Shown: positions 54,236 through 63,345, numbered from the stretch's first letter. The stretch: DNA of 64,000 nucleotides from Parasulfuritortus sp036391875 (GCA_036391875.1 DASVZA010000018.1:1-64000); one strand, 5' to 3'. Notes: generated by a model from the letters alone, not told the origin. Numbers and translations: made by a program.

Positions 54236-55596
54236 CCAGCCGCATCCTGGTGGTGGACGACGAGGACAAGATGCGCCGCCTGCTGGAAATGGCCCTGCTG
54301 GCCATGGGCCACGACGTGGCGCAGGCCGCCGACGGCAAGGAGGCGCTGGCCCGCTTCGCCGACGGTCCGTTCGATCTGGTGCTGACCGACCTGCGCATGC
54401 CCAACCTGGACGGCATCGGTCTGTTGCGCACGCTGCGCGAACGTGGCGAGGAGGTGCCGGTGGTGGTGCTCACCGCGCACGGCAGCGTCGAGACCGCGGT
54501 CGAGGCGATGAAGCTGGGCGCGGTCGACTACATCATCCGGCCGTTCGAGATGTCGACCGTGGAACTGGCGGTGACCCGCGCCCTGGCCATGGAGCAGGTG
54601 CAGCGCGAGAACCGCTTCCTGCGCGAGGAGATGGCGCGCGGCTGGGGCGAGTTCGTCGGCCAGAGCCCGGCCATGCTCGGCCTCTACCAGCTCATCCGCC
54701 AGGTGGCGCCGGCCCGCAGCAGCGTGTTCGTGGTCGGCGAGACCGGCACCGGCAAGGAACTGGTGGCCCGCGCCATCCATGAGGAGTCGGGCCGCAATGG
54801 CCTGTTCGTGCCGATCAACTGCGCCGCCATCCCGGCCGATCTGTTGGAGAGCGAGCTGTTCGGCTACCGCAAGGGTGCCTTCACCGGCGCCGACAAGGAC
54901 CGCATGGGCCGTTTCGAGGCGGCCAGCGGCGGCACCCTGTTCCTCGACGAGGTGACCGAGATGCCGCTGGCGCTGCAGGCCAAGCTGCTGCGCGTGCTGC
55001 AGGAGAACAGCGTCGAGCGGCTGGGCAGCCACAAGCCGGTGGCGGTCGACCTGCGCGTGGTGGCGGCCACCAACCGCGATCCGCAGCAGGCCGTGGCCGA
55101 GGGCCGGCTGCGCCAGGATCTCTACTTCCGCCTCAACGTGGTCCGGGTCGACGTGCCGCCGCTGCGCGAGCGGCGCGACGACATCCCGCTCCTGGCCGGC
55201 TATTTCCTGGACAAGTACAGCCGGGAACTGGGCCGGCCGACGCCGCGCCTGGACAGCGACGCCCTGGCCCAGCTGGCCGGCTATGCTTGGCCGGGCAACA
55301 TCCGCGAGCTGGAGAACATGATGGAACGGGCGGCGGTGCTGAGCCAGGGCGACACCATCAGCCCGACCCTGCTGCCGGACGAGGTGTTCAACCCGGTCTC
55401 GGCACCGGTCGCACCGGTTGGCACGGCCGAAGTGCCGCCGGAAAGCCTGGTCCTGGAGGCGCAGGTCGCCCAACTGGAAAAGCGCCTGATCCAGGAGGCC
55501 TTGCGCCGGACCGGCGACAACAAATCGGGCGCCGCCCGATTGCTGGAAATCAGCGAGCGGTCGCTCTGGTACAAGATCAAGAAATACGGCATCTAG
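54232..55596 (+). CDS. NtrC/AtoC-type sigma-54 response regulator
   Basis: A 454-residue regulator: receiver domain with Asp53 (LTDLRMPNLDG), AAA+ domain with GETGTGKE, GAFTGADKD and GGTLFLDEVTEMP, and a C-terminal Fis-type helix-turn-helix GAARLLEISERSLWYKIKKY. The intact GAFTGA loop shows it can activate sigma-54 RNA polymerase. The start is the GTG overlapping the kinase stop. A likely target is the sigma-54-like promoter at 50524-50539. Confidence 0.94.
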   Translation: MTSRILVVDDEDKMRRLLEMALLAMGHDVAQAADGKEALARFADGPFDLVLTDLRMPNLDGIGLLRTLRERGEEVPVVVLTAHGSVETAVEAMKLGAVDYIIRPFEMSTVELAVTRALAMEQVQRENRFLREEMARGWGEFVGQSPAMLGLYQLIRQVAPARSSVFVVGETGTGKELVARAIHEESGRNGLFVPINCAAIPADLLESELFGYRKGAFTGADKDRMGRFEAASGGTLFLDEVTEMPLALQAKLLRVLQENSVERLGSHKPVAVDLRVVAATNRDPQQAVAEGRLRQDLYFRLNVVRVDVPPLRERRDDIPLLAGYFLDKYSRELGRPTPRLDSDALAQLAGYAWPGNIRELENMMERAAVLSQGDTISPTLLPDEVFNPVSAPVAPVGTAEVPPESLVLEAQVAQLEKRLIQEALRRTGDNKSGAARLLEISERSLWYKIKKYGI

Positions 55597-55666
55597 CCGG
55601 CATGGCCGGTGGTGGACCGATCCTTACAAAACGGTAACCTCAGGCCCGGATTTTCTTGGCTATGAA

Positions 55667-55705
55667 TCGGGACATGAGAGTCTTTTTTTGCAGTTCTTGT
55701 CCCGA
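55667..55705. promoter_or_regulatory. Inverted repeat before the Cyc2-like gene
   Basis: TCGGGACA (55667-55674) and TGTCCCGA (55698-55705) are perfect 8-base inverted arms around a T-rich loop, just upstream of the ribosome site AAGGAGA. It may be an operator or a leader hairpin. Confidence 0.5.
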
Positions 55706-55724
55706 ACCAACCCAAGGAGAAATC

Positions 55725-56953
55725 ATGTCCTCGCACCGTGCGACTCAGCCATCCGGCCGGCGTCCAGCCTGGCAGTTGTTCCTGTCCTTGCTGGGAGCCT
55801 GCCTGGCCTGGGCCCTGGCATCCGTGCCCGCCTATGCCCTACCCAGCTTCGCTCGCCAGACCGGCGCGGCCTGTGCCGATTGCCACGTCGGCACGTTCGG
55901 TCCACAGCTCACGCCGTTCGGCATGAAATTCAAGATGGAGGGCTACACCCAGGGCGGCGGACAGGGTCCCAACATCCCGCTCTGCAGTCCTCCTACCAGG
56001 ACCTGAAGACGGCCCTGTCCGACGGCACCCAGCACCGCTACCTGCTGGCCCAGCAGGCTTCGCTGTTCTACGGCGGCCGCATGACCGACCATATCGGCGC
56101 CTTCATCCAGGCGACCGCGACCACCGAGCCCGGCGGCGCCGGCACCGACCATCTGGCCATGGACAACACCGACATCCGCTTCGCCCATCCCCTCACCCTG
56201 GGCAGCGCCAGCGGTACAGTCGGCCTCAGCCTGAACAACAACCCGACCGTGACCGACGTGATCAATACGGTGCCGGCCTGGCGCTTCAACTACATCTCGC
56301 CGACCCTGACTCCGGGCGGCGCTTCGCCCATGCTGGACGGTGGTCTGGCCGGCCAGGTCTGGGGCCTCAACGCCTACGTCTTCCTGAACGACTCCTGGTA
56401 TGCGGAATTGGGTGGCTATCAGGGGCTGTCGAGAAGCTTCCTGGAACACAGCAACGTCCTGGCCGCTACCGACCCGTACAACAAGCTGGACGGCACCAAC
56501 CCCTACTGGCGCCTGGCCTACATGAAGAATGACGGCAAGCAGTTCTACTCGGTCGGCCTGTTCGGCATGAACGCCAGCATCATGCCGGATGGTCAGACCG
56601 ACACCGACAAGTACCGCGACATCGGCATCGATGCGTCCTACCATTTCCACCAGACCTACGGCGTGACCGCCGGCCTGTTCCGGATCAACGGCAGCGCCGA
56701 CAGCGGACTCTACGCCTCGGCTGCCGACAGCGGCTTCGCCGGTAATCCGGATACCGACGGCTACATCCTGCAGGCCGACTGGACGCCGCTCGGCAAGCAC
56801 GGCTCCTGGGGCGAGCCGTGGGCCAACCTGCGCCTGGGCCTGCAATACACCTGGTACACCAAGTTCAACGGCGCGACCAACAACTACGACGGCAACGGCC
56901 GCAACGCCAGCGACAACAACACCCTGTACGCCTTCGTCTGGACCTCGTTCTGA
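55725..56953 (+). pseudogene. Cyc2-like monohaem cytochrome-porin, interrupted by a frameshift
   Basis: The first frame (55725-56006) gives a signal peptide and a haem segment PSFARQTGAACADCH (Cys50, Cys53, His54) followed by GPQLTPFGMKFKMEGYT, a pattern shared with Cyc2 and related fused cytochrome-porins. Near 55980-55985 the frame must shift by one base; the other frame continues to 56953 with about 320 residues of outer-membrane-barrel character, ending in FVWTSF. Joined, the protein would have about 409 residues. The break may be real decay or a sequencing error, since the barrel part shows no other stop. Cyc2-type proteins oxidise extracellular donors such as Fe(II). Confidence 0.75.
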
Positions 56954-56993
56954 GGTCGTGCCCGTTCATGCCGGCCGGCATGAGCGGATAAGG

Positions 56994-57030
56994 CAACGCC
57001 CCTGCGGATGGAATCATCCCGGGGGCGTTG
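56994..57030 (+). terminator. Hairpin terminator after the Cyc2-like gene
   Basis: CAACGCCCC (56994-57002) pairs with GGGGCGTTG (57022-57030), with an inner GGATG/CATCC stem. A short T-containing stretch follows. It lies about 40 bases after the stop. Confidence 0.65.
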
Positions 57031-57098
57031 TCATTTCGGTCGACTATTCCCTATGCTGTCCCCACTGTCGCCGGATTGCCGGCTGGAAGGAGAATGTC

Positions 57099-57605
57099 AT
57101 GGCCACTGTTCGTCGCGTCACGTCATCAAGCAGGCCGGAGAAACGCGGTTTCGATGCCGTGCTGCCGGCCCCGTTCGGCGCGCTGGGCGTCCGCCTGCAG
57201 GACGGCCGCCTGGCCGGTCTCGAATTCCTGCCGCCGGGCACGAAGACGTTTTCCGGTGGACCGGAGGTTGAGTCGGTCGCCGCCGAACTGGAGGCCTACT
57301 ACGCGAATCACCGGCATCGGTTCGGGCTGCCGCTGGCGCTGGCCGGTACGCCGTTCCGGTTGCGCGTCTGGCAGGCGCTGCTGACCATCCCGCCGGGCGA
57401 GAGCCTGACCTACGGCCAGGTAGCCGCCCGCCTGGGCAGCAGCCCGCGCGCCGTCGGCCAGGCGGTGGGCGACAACCCGGTTCCGGTCATCGTGCCCTGC
57501 CACCGGGTGCTGGCCGCCCAGGGCCTGGGCGGCTTCATGCATGGCCGGGACGGTTTTCCGCTCGAGGTGAAGAAATGGCTGCTGCGCCACGAAGGCCTGC
57601 TGTAG
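57099..57605 (+). CDS. ogt: Methylated-DNA-protein-cysteine S-methyltransferase
   Basis: A 168-residue suicide enzyme that takes alkyl groups from O6-alkylguanine. The active site IVPCHRVL, the helix-turn-helix segment LTYGQVAARLGSSPRAVGQA, and the GFMHGRDGFPLEVKKWLL ending are intact. The start has GGAAGGAGA upstream. The 3' end overlaps xerD by 31 bases. Confidence 0.92.
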   Translation: MATVRRVTSSSRPEKRGFDAVLPAPFGALGVRLQDGRLAGLEFLPPGTKTFSGGPEVESVAAELEAYYANHRHRFGLPLALAGTPFRLRVWQALLTIPPGESLTYGQVAARLGSSPRAVGQAVGDNPVPVIVPCHRVLAAQGLGGFMHGRDGFPLEVKKWLLRHEGLL

Positions 57606-58516
57606 GCGCTTCGACGCCGGGACCGAATTCCGATCCCGAACTCGATGTTTTCTGCGACGCGCTCTGGCTGGAGGATGGCCTCAGCCCGAAGAGCCTGGAG
57701 AGCTACCGGCGCGACCTGACGCAATTCGCCGCCTGGCTGGCCAAGGCGGGCGGCCGGCTACCGGAGGCGAACGCCGGCGAAGTGCAGCAGTTCCTGGCCG
57801 ACCGGACCCTGCGCCAGGGCGTGGCGGCGCGCAGCCTGGCCCGCCAGTTGTCGGCCCTCAAGCGCTATTACCGCTGGTTGCTGCGCCAGGGCCGGCGCAG
57901 CGACGACCCGACCGTCAACATCGAGGCGCCGCGCCTGCCGCGCCCGCTGCCCAAGAGCCTGACCGAAACGGACGTCGAGGCCCTGCTGGCGGCGCCCGAT
58001 GCCGAGGCGCCGCTCGGCCTGCGCGACCGGGCCATGCTGGAACTGCTCTATGCCTGCGGCCTGCGGGTGTCGGAACTGGTCGGCCTGCCCATGACCGCGG
58101 TCAGCCTGGACATGGGCGTCGCCCGGGTGTTCGGCAAGGGCGCCAAGGAACGACTGGTGCCGCTCGGCGAGGTCGCCCTGGAATGGCTGGAGCGCTATCT
58201 GGCCGAGGCCCGTCCCGCACTGCTCGCCGGCCGAGCCAGCGACGCCCTGTTCGTGACCGCGCGGGGCGAGGCCATGACCCGCCAGGCATTCTGGTACCTG
58301 ATCAAGCGCTACGCCGGCCAGGCCGGCATCGTCGTGCCGCTGTCGCCGCATACCCTGCGCCACGCCTTCGCCACCCATCTGCTCAACCACGGCGCCGATC
58401 TGCGGGTGGTGCAGATGCTGCTCGGCCACGCCGACATTTCGACCACCCAGATCTACACCCACGTCGCCCGCGAGCGCCTGAAGCAGCTGCACAGCCGTCA
58501 CCATCCGCGCGGCTGA
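57575..58516 (+). CDS. xerD: Tyrosine recombinase XerD
   Basis: A 313-residue tyrosine recombinase with the catalytic set: Arg in ACGLRVSELVGL, Lys in GKGAKERLVPLG, HTLRHAFATHLL, LLGHADISTTQIYTHV with the nucleophilic Tyr. N-terminal SAM-like domain LEDGLSPKSLESYRRDLTQF supports XerD. It resolves chromosome dimers at dif with XerC. The ATG lies inside ogt; start positions nearer the usual length would be slightly downstream. Confidence 0.93.
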   Translation: MAAAPRRPAVGASTPGPNSDPELDVFCDALWLEDGLSPKSLESYRRDLTQFAAWLAKAGGRLPEANAGEVQQFLADRTLRQGVAARSLARQLSALKRYYRWLLRQGRRSDDPTVNIEAPRLPRPLPKSLTETDVEALLAAPDAEAPLGLRDRAMLELLYACGLRVSELVGLPMTAVSLDMGVARVFGKGAKERLVPLGEVALEWLERYLAEARPALLAGRASDALFVTARGEAMTRQAFWYLIKRYAGQAGIVVPLSPHTLRHAFATHLLNHGADLRVVQMLLGHADISTTQIYTHVARERLKQLHSRHHPRG

Positions 58517-58551
58517 GTTAATATCCGTCGGGCTAGGCAAGGGGAGATACG

Positions 58552-59394
58552 GTGAGCGAAGCGGACGACAACAGACTGATCGAGGCGATCCTCGCCTCGG
58601 GCGTGAAGATTCCGCCCATGCCTTCGATCTTGATGGCGGTGATGGCGCTGGAACGGAACGAAGCCGCCGGCCCGCACGAATATGCGGCCCGGATCGCCGA
58701 CGACCCGGCCACGGCCGGCGCCCTGTTCCGGGTGGTGCGCTCGCCGGTGCTCGGCCTGCGTGTTCCGGTGGAAACCCTGGACAAGGCCATCACCGTGCTC
58801 GGCCTGAAGACCACGCTGGCGGTGGTGCGCACCGAAGCCCTGCGCAACGCGCTGCACGATCCCGCCTTGGAGGCGGTCATGGCCACGCTCTGGAAACGCA
58901 TGAATACGGTGGCCGACCTGACCCTGGCCATGATGCGTTCGATCCGGCCGCGTGGCGTGCGCGAGGACCTGTTGTTCCAGTCCGCCGTATTCCACGATTG
59001 CGGCGTGGCGGTGCTGATGCGCCGCCACCCGAGCTATGCCCAGGCCTTCGCCGGCCCTCGCTGGCCCGATCTGGTGGCACTGGACCACGAACACCAGACC
59101 AACCACGGCGTCATCGGCCAGATGGTCGCCCGCAGCTGGCAATTGCCGCAGGAGGTGGTCCAGGTCGTGCGCTACCACCACGATACCCACCTCGACGCCC
59201 TGCCCGAGCCGGTGCGCAAGATGATCGTGCTGATCCACTTCGCCGGCCACCTGCTCGACCTGATGGCCGGCGCCGACGCAGGCGACTGGGGCGAGGTCTG
59301 GCAGGAACGGACCGAGGAGATTCTGGCCCAGTCCGGCCACGAACTGGCAGAGGTCGAGCAGGAGATGGCGCCGGCGTGGCTCGGCGCCGGCTAG
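58552..59394 (+). CDS. HDOD-domain signalling protein
   Basis: A 280-residue cytosolic helical protein with the HDOD pattern: IPPMPSILMAVMAL, ARIADDPATAGALFRVV, LDKAITVLGLKTTLAVV, and a degenerate HD-like VFHDCGVAVL. HDOD proteins take part in signal output without clear hydrolase activity. The GTG start has GGGGAG upstream. It stands alone and converges on the exporter gene, overlapping by four bases. Confidence 0.87.
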   Translation: MSEADDNRLIEAILASGVKIPPMPSILMAVMALERNEAAGPHEYAARIADDPATAGALFRVVRSPVLGLRVPVETLDKAITVLGLKTTLAVVRTEALRNALHDPALEAVMATLWKRMNTVADLTLAMMRSIRPRGVREDLLFQSAVFHDCGVAVLMRRHPSYAQAFAGPRWPDLVALDHEHQTNHGVIGQMVARSWQLPQEVVQVVRYHHDTHLDALPEPVRKMIVLIHFAGHLLDLMAGADAGDWGEVWQERTEEILAQSGHELAEVEQEMAPAWLGAG

Positions 59395-60125
59395 TGCATG
59401 GCCTTGATGTAGAGCGAGGCGCCGCTGCCCAGCAGGATCAGGGCGATCACCTTCATCATCTGCGCCTGGGTGAGCCGGGTATGGACATGGCTGCCCAGCC
59501 ATAGTCCGGCCAGCGCCACCGGCAGCGCGCCCAGGTAGGCCAGGACCAGCTTCATATCAAGCAGACCGGACAGCGTGAAGCTCACGATCCGGCTCAGGCC
59601 GTCCAGGATGAACAGGCCGGAAAAGGTCGCGCGCAGCTGGCCCTTGTCGAACAGCCGGTGGGTCAGGTAGATCACGTAGGGCGGCCCGCCGGTGCCGAAC
59701 AAGGCGCCGACCGTGCCGCCGGTCAGGCCGGCCGGCCAGGCCCACCAGGTGGCGACGGGTTTCGGCGCGCGGCCGGACAGCAGCAGGGTGCGCAGGGCGA
59801 ACAGGATCACGAAGCTGCCCAGGCCGATCAGCATCGGCGTCCTGGGCAGCGAGACCAGCAGCGAGGTGCCCAGCACCACGCCGATGATGCCGGCCGGCAG
59901 GAGACGGCGGATTTCGGCCCAGGCCACCTGCCGGAAGGTGAAGCCGCCGAGCACCACGGAGGATGTGAAGTCGGTCAGCAGGATGACCGGGACGATGGAG
60001 GTGAGCGGCAGCTTGAGGGCCAGCAGCGGCACCGCCACCAGGCCGGAACCGAAGCCGGAGATGCCGCGGATGAAATAGGCGCCGAGCAGGACGACGCCGG
60101 CATAGAGCATGAGGTCGGTGGACAT
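59391..60125 (-). CDS. TauE/SafE-family sulfite/organosulfonate exporter-like protein
   Basis: A 244-residue membrane protein with about eight hydrophobic segments. The family signature GISGFGSGLVAVPLLAL at the N-terminus and the repeated GTVGALFGTGGPPYVIYLT near residue 135 are clear. Members export sulfite or sulfoacetate-type anions. In a sulfur oxidiser this could remove sulfite, but there is no sulfur-pathway gene beside it. Confidence 0.88.
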   Translation of the reverse strand: MSTDLMLYAGVVLLGAYFIRGISGFGSGLVAVPLLALKLPLTSIVPVILLTDFTSSVVLGGFTFRQVAWAEIRRLLPAGIIGVVLGTSLLVSLPRTPMLIGLGSFVILFALRTLLLSGRAPKPVATWWAWPAGLTGGTVGALFGTGGPPYVIYLTHRLFDKGQLRATFSGLFILDGLSRIVSFTLSGLLDMKLVLAYLGALPVALAGLWLGSHVHTRLTQAQMMKVIALILLGSGASLYIKAMH

Positions 60126-60169
60126 GGTTTATTCGGGGTGGGCCGCAGGCCGGGACCGGCGGCTGGGGT

Positions 60170-60526
60170 TCAGAGCCTGCTGCCGCGTTCGATGATGATG
60201 CCGAGTTCCTTCACGCCGCGCATGATGGCCAGCTTGCGCAGGGTGATCCGCACCCAGGGGGCGCCGAATTCGCCGCGCACGATGTCGGCGATGTGCTCGC
60301 CCAGCGCCTCGACCAGATGGAAGTCGTTTTCCGCCGCGAATTCGCGGATCCGGTTGGCGACCTTGCCGTAGTCGATGGTGTCGGCGATGTTGTCGCTGTG
60401 GCCGGCCTTGTGGTCGTAGAGGCCGATCTCCAGGTCGATCAGGATGGGCTGCGGCGCTTTGCGCTCCCATTCGTATAGACCGATAATGGTCTCGAGTTTG
60501 AAGTCTTTGAGAAACAATACGTCCAT
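60170..60526 (-). CDS. folB: Dihydroneopterin aldolase FolB
   Basis: A 118-residue folate-pathway enzyme. ETIIGLYEWERKAPQPILID, the DTIDYGKVANRI segment with the conserved Tyr, LVEALGEHIAD with the Glu, and the Lys in TLRKLAIMRGV are present. The start at 60526 (MDVLFLKDF) is preferred over a slightly longer in-frame one. It is divergent from plsY. Confidence 0.93.
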   Translation of the reverse strand: MDVLFLKDFKLETIIGLYEWERKAPQPILIDLEIGLYDHKAGHSDNIADTIDYGKVANRIREFAAENDFHLVEALGEHIADIVRGEFGAPWVRITLRKLAIMRGVKELGIIIERGSRL

Positions 60527-60562
60527 GATGCGGACCACGAAGGAAAGACCGCCATTCTACCC

Positions 60563-61180
60563 ATGATTGCACTCCTGCTGATTGTCCTGGCCGCATATCT
60601 GATCGGCTCACTGTCCTTTGCCGTCATCCTGTCGCGGCTGTTCGGCATGCCCGATCCGCGCAGCTACGGTTCCGGCAACCCCGGCGCCACCAACGTCCTG
60701 CGCAGCGGCCGCAAGGCCGTGGCGGCCCTGACCCTGTTGGGCGACGCGCTCAAGGGTGCGGCCGCAGTATTGCTGGCCCGCTGGGCGACGGCCCACTACG
60801 GCCTGCCCGATTACACGCCGGCCCTGGCCGGCCTGGCCGCCTTCGCCGGCCATCTCTGGCCGGTGTTCTTCGGCTTCAAGGGCGGCAAGGGCGTGGCGAC
60901 CGCGCTCGGTCTGCTGCTGGCCCTGAACCCGTGGCTGGGGCTGGCCTGTGCCGCGACCTGGCTGGTGGTGTTCGCGGTGACCCGGGTGTCGTCGCTGTCG
61001 GCGCTCATGGCGGCCGGGCTGGCTCCGGTCTACGCCTGGCTGCTGGAAGGCAACGCCGTCCAGACGGCGGCCATCGGCGGCCTGGCCGTGCTGATTTTCT
61101 GGCGCCACAAGGCCAACATCGCCCGGCTGCTGTCGGGCGAGGAATCCGCATTCGGCAAGCGCAAGGGTGCCGCCGAATGA
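60563..61180 (+). CDS. plsY: Acyl-phosphate:glycerol-3-phosphate acyltransferase PlsY
   Basis: A 205-residue membrane enzyme with about five segments. The acyl-phosphate motifs GSGNPGATNVLRSG and GFKGGKGVATALG are conserved. It begins glycerolipid synthesis by acylating glycerol-3-phosphate. It is followed by a coiled-coil membrane protein gene after 54 bases. Confidence 0.95.
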   Translation: MIALLLIVLAAYLIGSLSFAVILSRLFGMPDPRSYGSGNPGATNVLRSGRKAVAALTLLGDALKGAAAVLLARWATAHYGLPDYTPALAGLAAFAGHLWPVFFGFKGGKGVATALGLLLALNPWLGLACAATWLVVFAVTRVSSLSALMAAGLAPVYAWLLEGNAVQTAAIGGLAVLIFWRHKANIARLLSGEESAFGKRKGAAE

Positions 61181-61234
61181 GTTTGATTAGGGCGCGGCGG
61201 CGCGTTTTCCAGCGTATCTGACGGAGGGGCACGG

Positions 61235-62020
61235 ATGGCCTGGTTCCAGAAGGAAATGGATTACGCCAAGGAGAGCCTGGCCGAGGCCTCCGGCGCCGCC
61301 ATCGACCGGGCCGGCGACCGCCTGTCGGGCGTCTTGCAGGACGGCGTGCGGGCCGCGGGCCTGGAGTTGAAGGAGGTGGTGGCCGGTGCCAGCGCCGAGA
61401 TCGACGCCAAGCTGGACAAGATCTCCAGCGAACTGCACAACCAGCGCCAGTTCACCAAGGACGACGTCAAGGAACTGGTCGATTACGCGGCGGACAGGCT
61501 GTCGAACGTGCTGGACGACCGGATCCAGGTCATGAAGCGGGAGATCTCCGAACTGGTCGAGGAGAAGACCGAATACTTCAAGGCCGAGGTCGACGAGTTC
61601 TTCATCCAGCGCCAGAGGGATCTCGCCCGCGAGCGCCGCCGCCTTGTGATGAACATCGTTCTGGCCTTCATCGCCTCGCTCGCCGTGGGCGGCGTCTCGC
61701 TGTTCTATCGTGGCCTGGGCAAGGAGCCGGTCGACATGCTCACCGTGTTCCGCATCGTCCTGGCCTCGCTGGCCGGCGGCTATGTGGTCTATCTGGGGTC
61801 TTCGATGCTGAACCGCTGGATGGCGATGTCGGAACACCGCAAGGACGCCCTGTTCCTGGCCGCCCGCTACTGGGGCTGGCTACGGCCCGGCAGCGTGTTC
61901 GCCACCCTGCTCGTCCTGGCGGTGATGCTGTTGTTCGCGGTGGTGATGCTGTTCCCGCAGGATGCGATCCGGCTGCTGCACCTGAACGACTGGCTGAACC
62001 GCTTCAGACCGGCGCCTTGA
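61235..62020 (+). CDS. Membrane protein with long amphipathic helical N-terminus, unknown function
   Basis: A 261-residue protein that I do not recognise. Residues 1-135 are highly charged helix with heptad-like spacing and an internal near-repeat (GDRLSGVLQDGV and ADRLSNVLDDRI), suggesting a coiled coil. A membrane helix near 139-155 is followed by two more hydrophobic segments near 165-188 and 215-240. GGAGG precedes the ATG. The last 17 bases overlap the convergent tsaD. Confidence 0.78.
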   Translation: MAWFQKEMDYAKESLAEASGAAIDRAGDRLSGVLQDGVRAAGLELKEVVAGASAEIDAKLDKISSELHNQRQFTKDDVKELVDYAADRLSNVLDDRIQVMKREISELVEEKTEYFKAEVDEFFIQRQRDLARERRRLVMNIVLAFIASLAVGGVSLFYRGLGKEPVDMLTVFRIVLASLAGGYVVYLGSSMLNRWMAMSEHRKDALFLAARYWGWLRPGSVFATLLVLAVMLLFAVVMLFPQDAIRLLHLNDWLNRFRPAP

Positions 62021-63014
62021 GTTCGGCCAGATCCCAGCGGGGACGGACCGAGAAGCGGCCGTCGATGGCGGCGCCGGCCTGGATGCGCAAGGCCCCGGCG
62101 TAGGCGATCATGGCGCCGTTGTCGGTGCACAGGTCGAGCGGCGGATAGAACACCTCGAATCGCTGGCGTTCGGCCTCGGCATTCAGCCTTTCCCGCAACA
62201 GACGGTTGGCGCCCACGCCACCCGCCACCACCAGGCGCCGCAAGCCGCTCTGCTTCAGCGCCTCGATCGATTTCGCGGCCAGGACCTCGACGGCGGCCAA
62301 CTGGAAGGAGGCGGCGATGTCCTGGGCATTGCCCGTGCCTTCGCGTTTCACCAGGGTGAGCACGGCGGTCTTCAAACCGGCGAAGCTGAAGTCCAGGTCG
62401 CCCGAATTCAGCATGGGCCGGGGCAGCTTGTAGCGGTAGGCGTCGCCGGACGCGGCCAGCTTCGAGATGGCCGGGCCGCCGGGGTAGCCCAGGCCGAGCA
62501 GTTGGGCGGTCTTGTCGAACGCCTCGCCGGCGGCGTCGTCCAGGGTTTCGCCCAGCAGCCGGTACTGGCCGACGCCATCCACCCGCATCAATTGAGTATG
62601 GCCGCCGGAGACCAGCAGGGCGATGAAGGGGAAGTCCGGGCATGGCTCGGCCAGGCGGGGCGAAAGCAGATGGCCTTCCAGGTGGTGCACACCGACTGTT
62701 GGCACCTTGAGGGCTAGGCCCAGGCCGCTGGCGATGCTGGCGCCGACCAGCAGCGCGCCGGCCAGGCCCGGTCCCTGGGTGTAGGCGATGCCGTCGATGT
62801 CGGCCAAGGTCAGCCCGGTATCGGCCAGGACCTTGCGGGTGAGCGGCAGCGCGCGCCGGATGTGGTCGCGCGAGGCCAGTTCTGGCACCACGCCGCCGTA
62901 TTCGGCATGCATGGCCACCTGCGAGTGCAGGGCATGGGCCAGCAGGCCCCGTTCCGTGTCGTACAGGGCGATGCCGGTTTCGTCGCAGGAGGATTCGATG
63001 CCAAGAATGCGCAT
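62004..63014 (-). CDS. tsaD: tRNA N6-threonylcarbamoyladenosine synthase subunit TsaD
   Basis: A 336-residue Kae1/TsaD ASKHA-fold protein. MRILGIESSCDETGIALYD, the metal-binding HHLEGHLLS, and LVSGGHTQLM are signatures. It transfers threonylcarbamoyl to A37 of ANN-decoding tRNAs together with TsaB and TsaE. It is divergent from the rpsU operon, a common arrangement. Confidence 0.96.
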   Translation of the reverse strand: MRILGIESSCDETGIALYDTERGLLAHALHSQVAMHAEYGGVVPELASRDHIRRALPLTRKVLADTGLTLADIDGIAYTQGPGLAGALLVGASIASGLGLALKVPTVGVHHLEGHLLSPRLAEPCPDFPFIALLVSGGHTQLMRVDGVGQYRLLGETLDDAAGEAFDKTAQLLGLGYPGGPAISKLAASGDAYRYKLPRPMLNSGDLDFSFAGLKTAVLTLVKREGTGNAQDIAASFQLAAVEVLAAKSIEALKQSGLRRLVVAGGVGANRLLRERLNAEAERQRFEVFYPPLDLCTDNGAMIAYAGALRIQAGAAIDGRFSVRPRWDLAELKAPV

Positions 63015-63053
63015 GGTCTTGAGTCGATAAATACGGGAGGTGACGATTTTAAC

Positions 63054-63081
63054 TTGTCAGGCCGCCCCGCCTTGATATAAT
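63054..63081 (+). promoter_or_regulatory. Sigma-70 promoter of rpsU-yqeY-dnaG
   Basis: TTGTCA (63054-63059) and a perfect TATAAT (63076-63081) are 16 bases apart, 31 bases before the rpsU ATG. This is the promoter of the macromolecular-synthesis operon. Confidence 0.78.
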
Positions 63082-63112
63082 TCCGCCTCTTTTTTGTTGC
63101 TTGGATAGTTCC

Positions 63113-63325
63113 ATGCCTAGTGTACGCGTCAAGGAAAACGAGCCGTTTGAAGTCGCCATGCGCCGCTTCAAGCGCACCATCGAGAAGACCGGTCTGCTGA
63201 CCGAACTGCGCGCCCGCGAGTTCTACGAGAAGCCGACCCAGGAACGCAAGCGCAAGCTGGCTGCCGCCGTGAAGCGTCAGCACAAGCGCCTGCGCAGCCA
63301 GAAGCTGCCTCCCAAGCTGTACTGA
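63113..63325 (+). CDS. rpsU: Small ribosomal subunit protein bS21
   Basis: A 70-residue basic protein: MPSVRVKENEPFEVAMRRFK at the N-terminus and a C-terminus rich in Lys/Arg (KLAAAVKRQHKRLRSQK). bS21 sits near the 3' end of 16S rRNA and helps initiation. The ATG at 63113 gives the family length; the frame extends upstream without a likely start. Confidence 0.97.
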   Translation: MPSVRVKENEPFEVAMRRFKRTIEKTGLLTELRAREFYEKPTQERKRKLAAAVKRQHKRLRSQKLPPKLY

Positions 63326-63345
63326 TCCAGGCCAGGCTCCACGAC

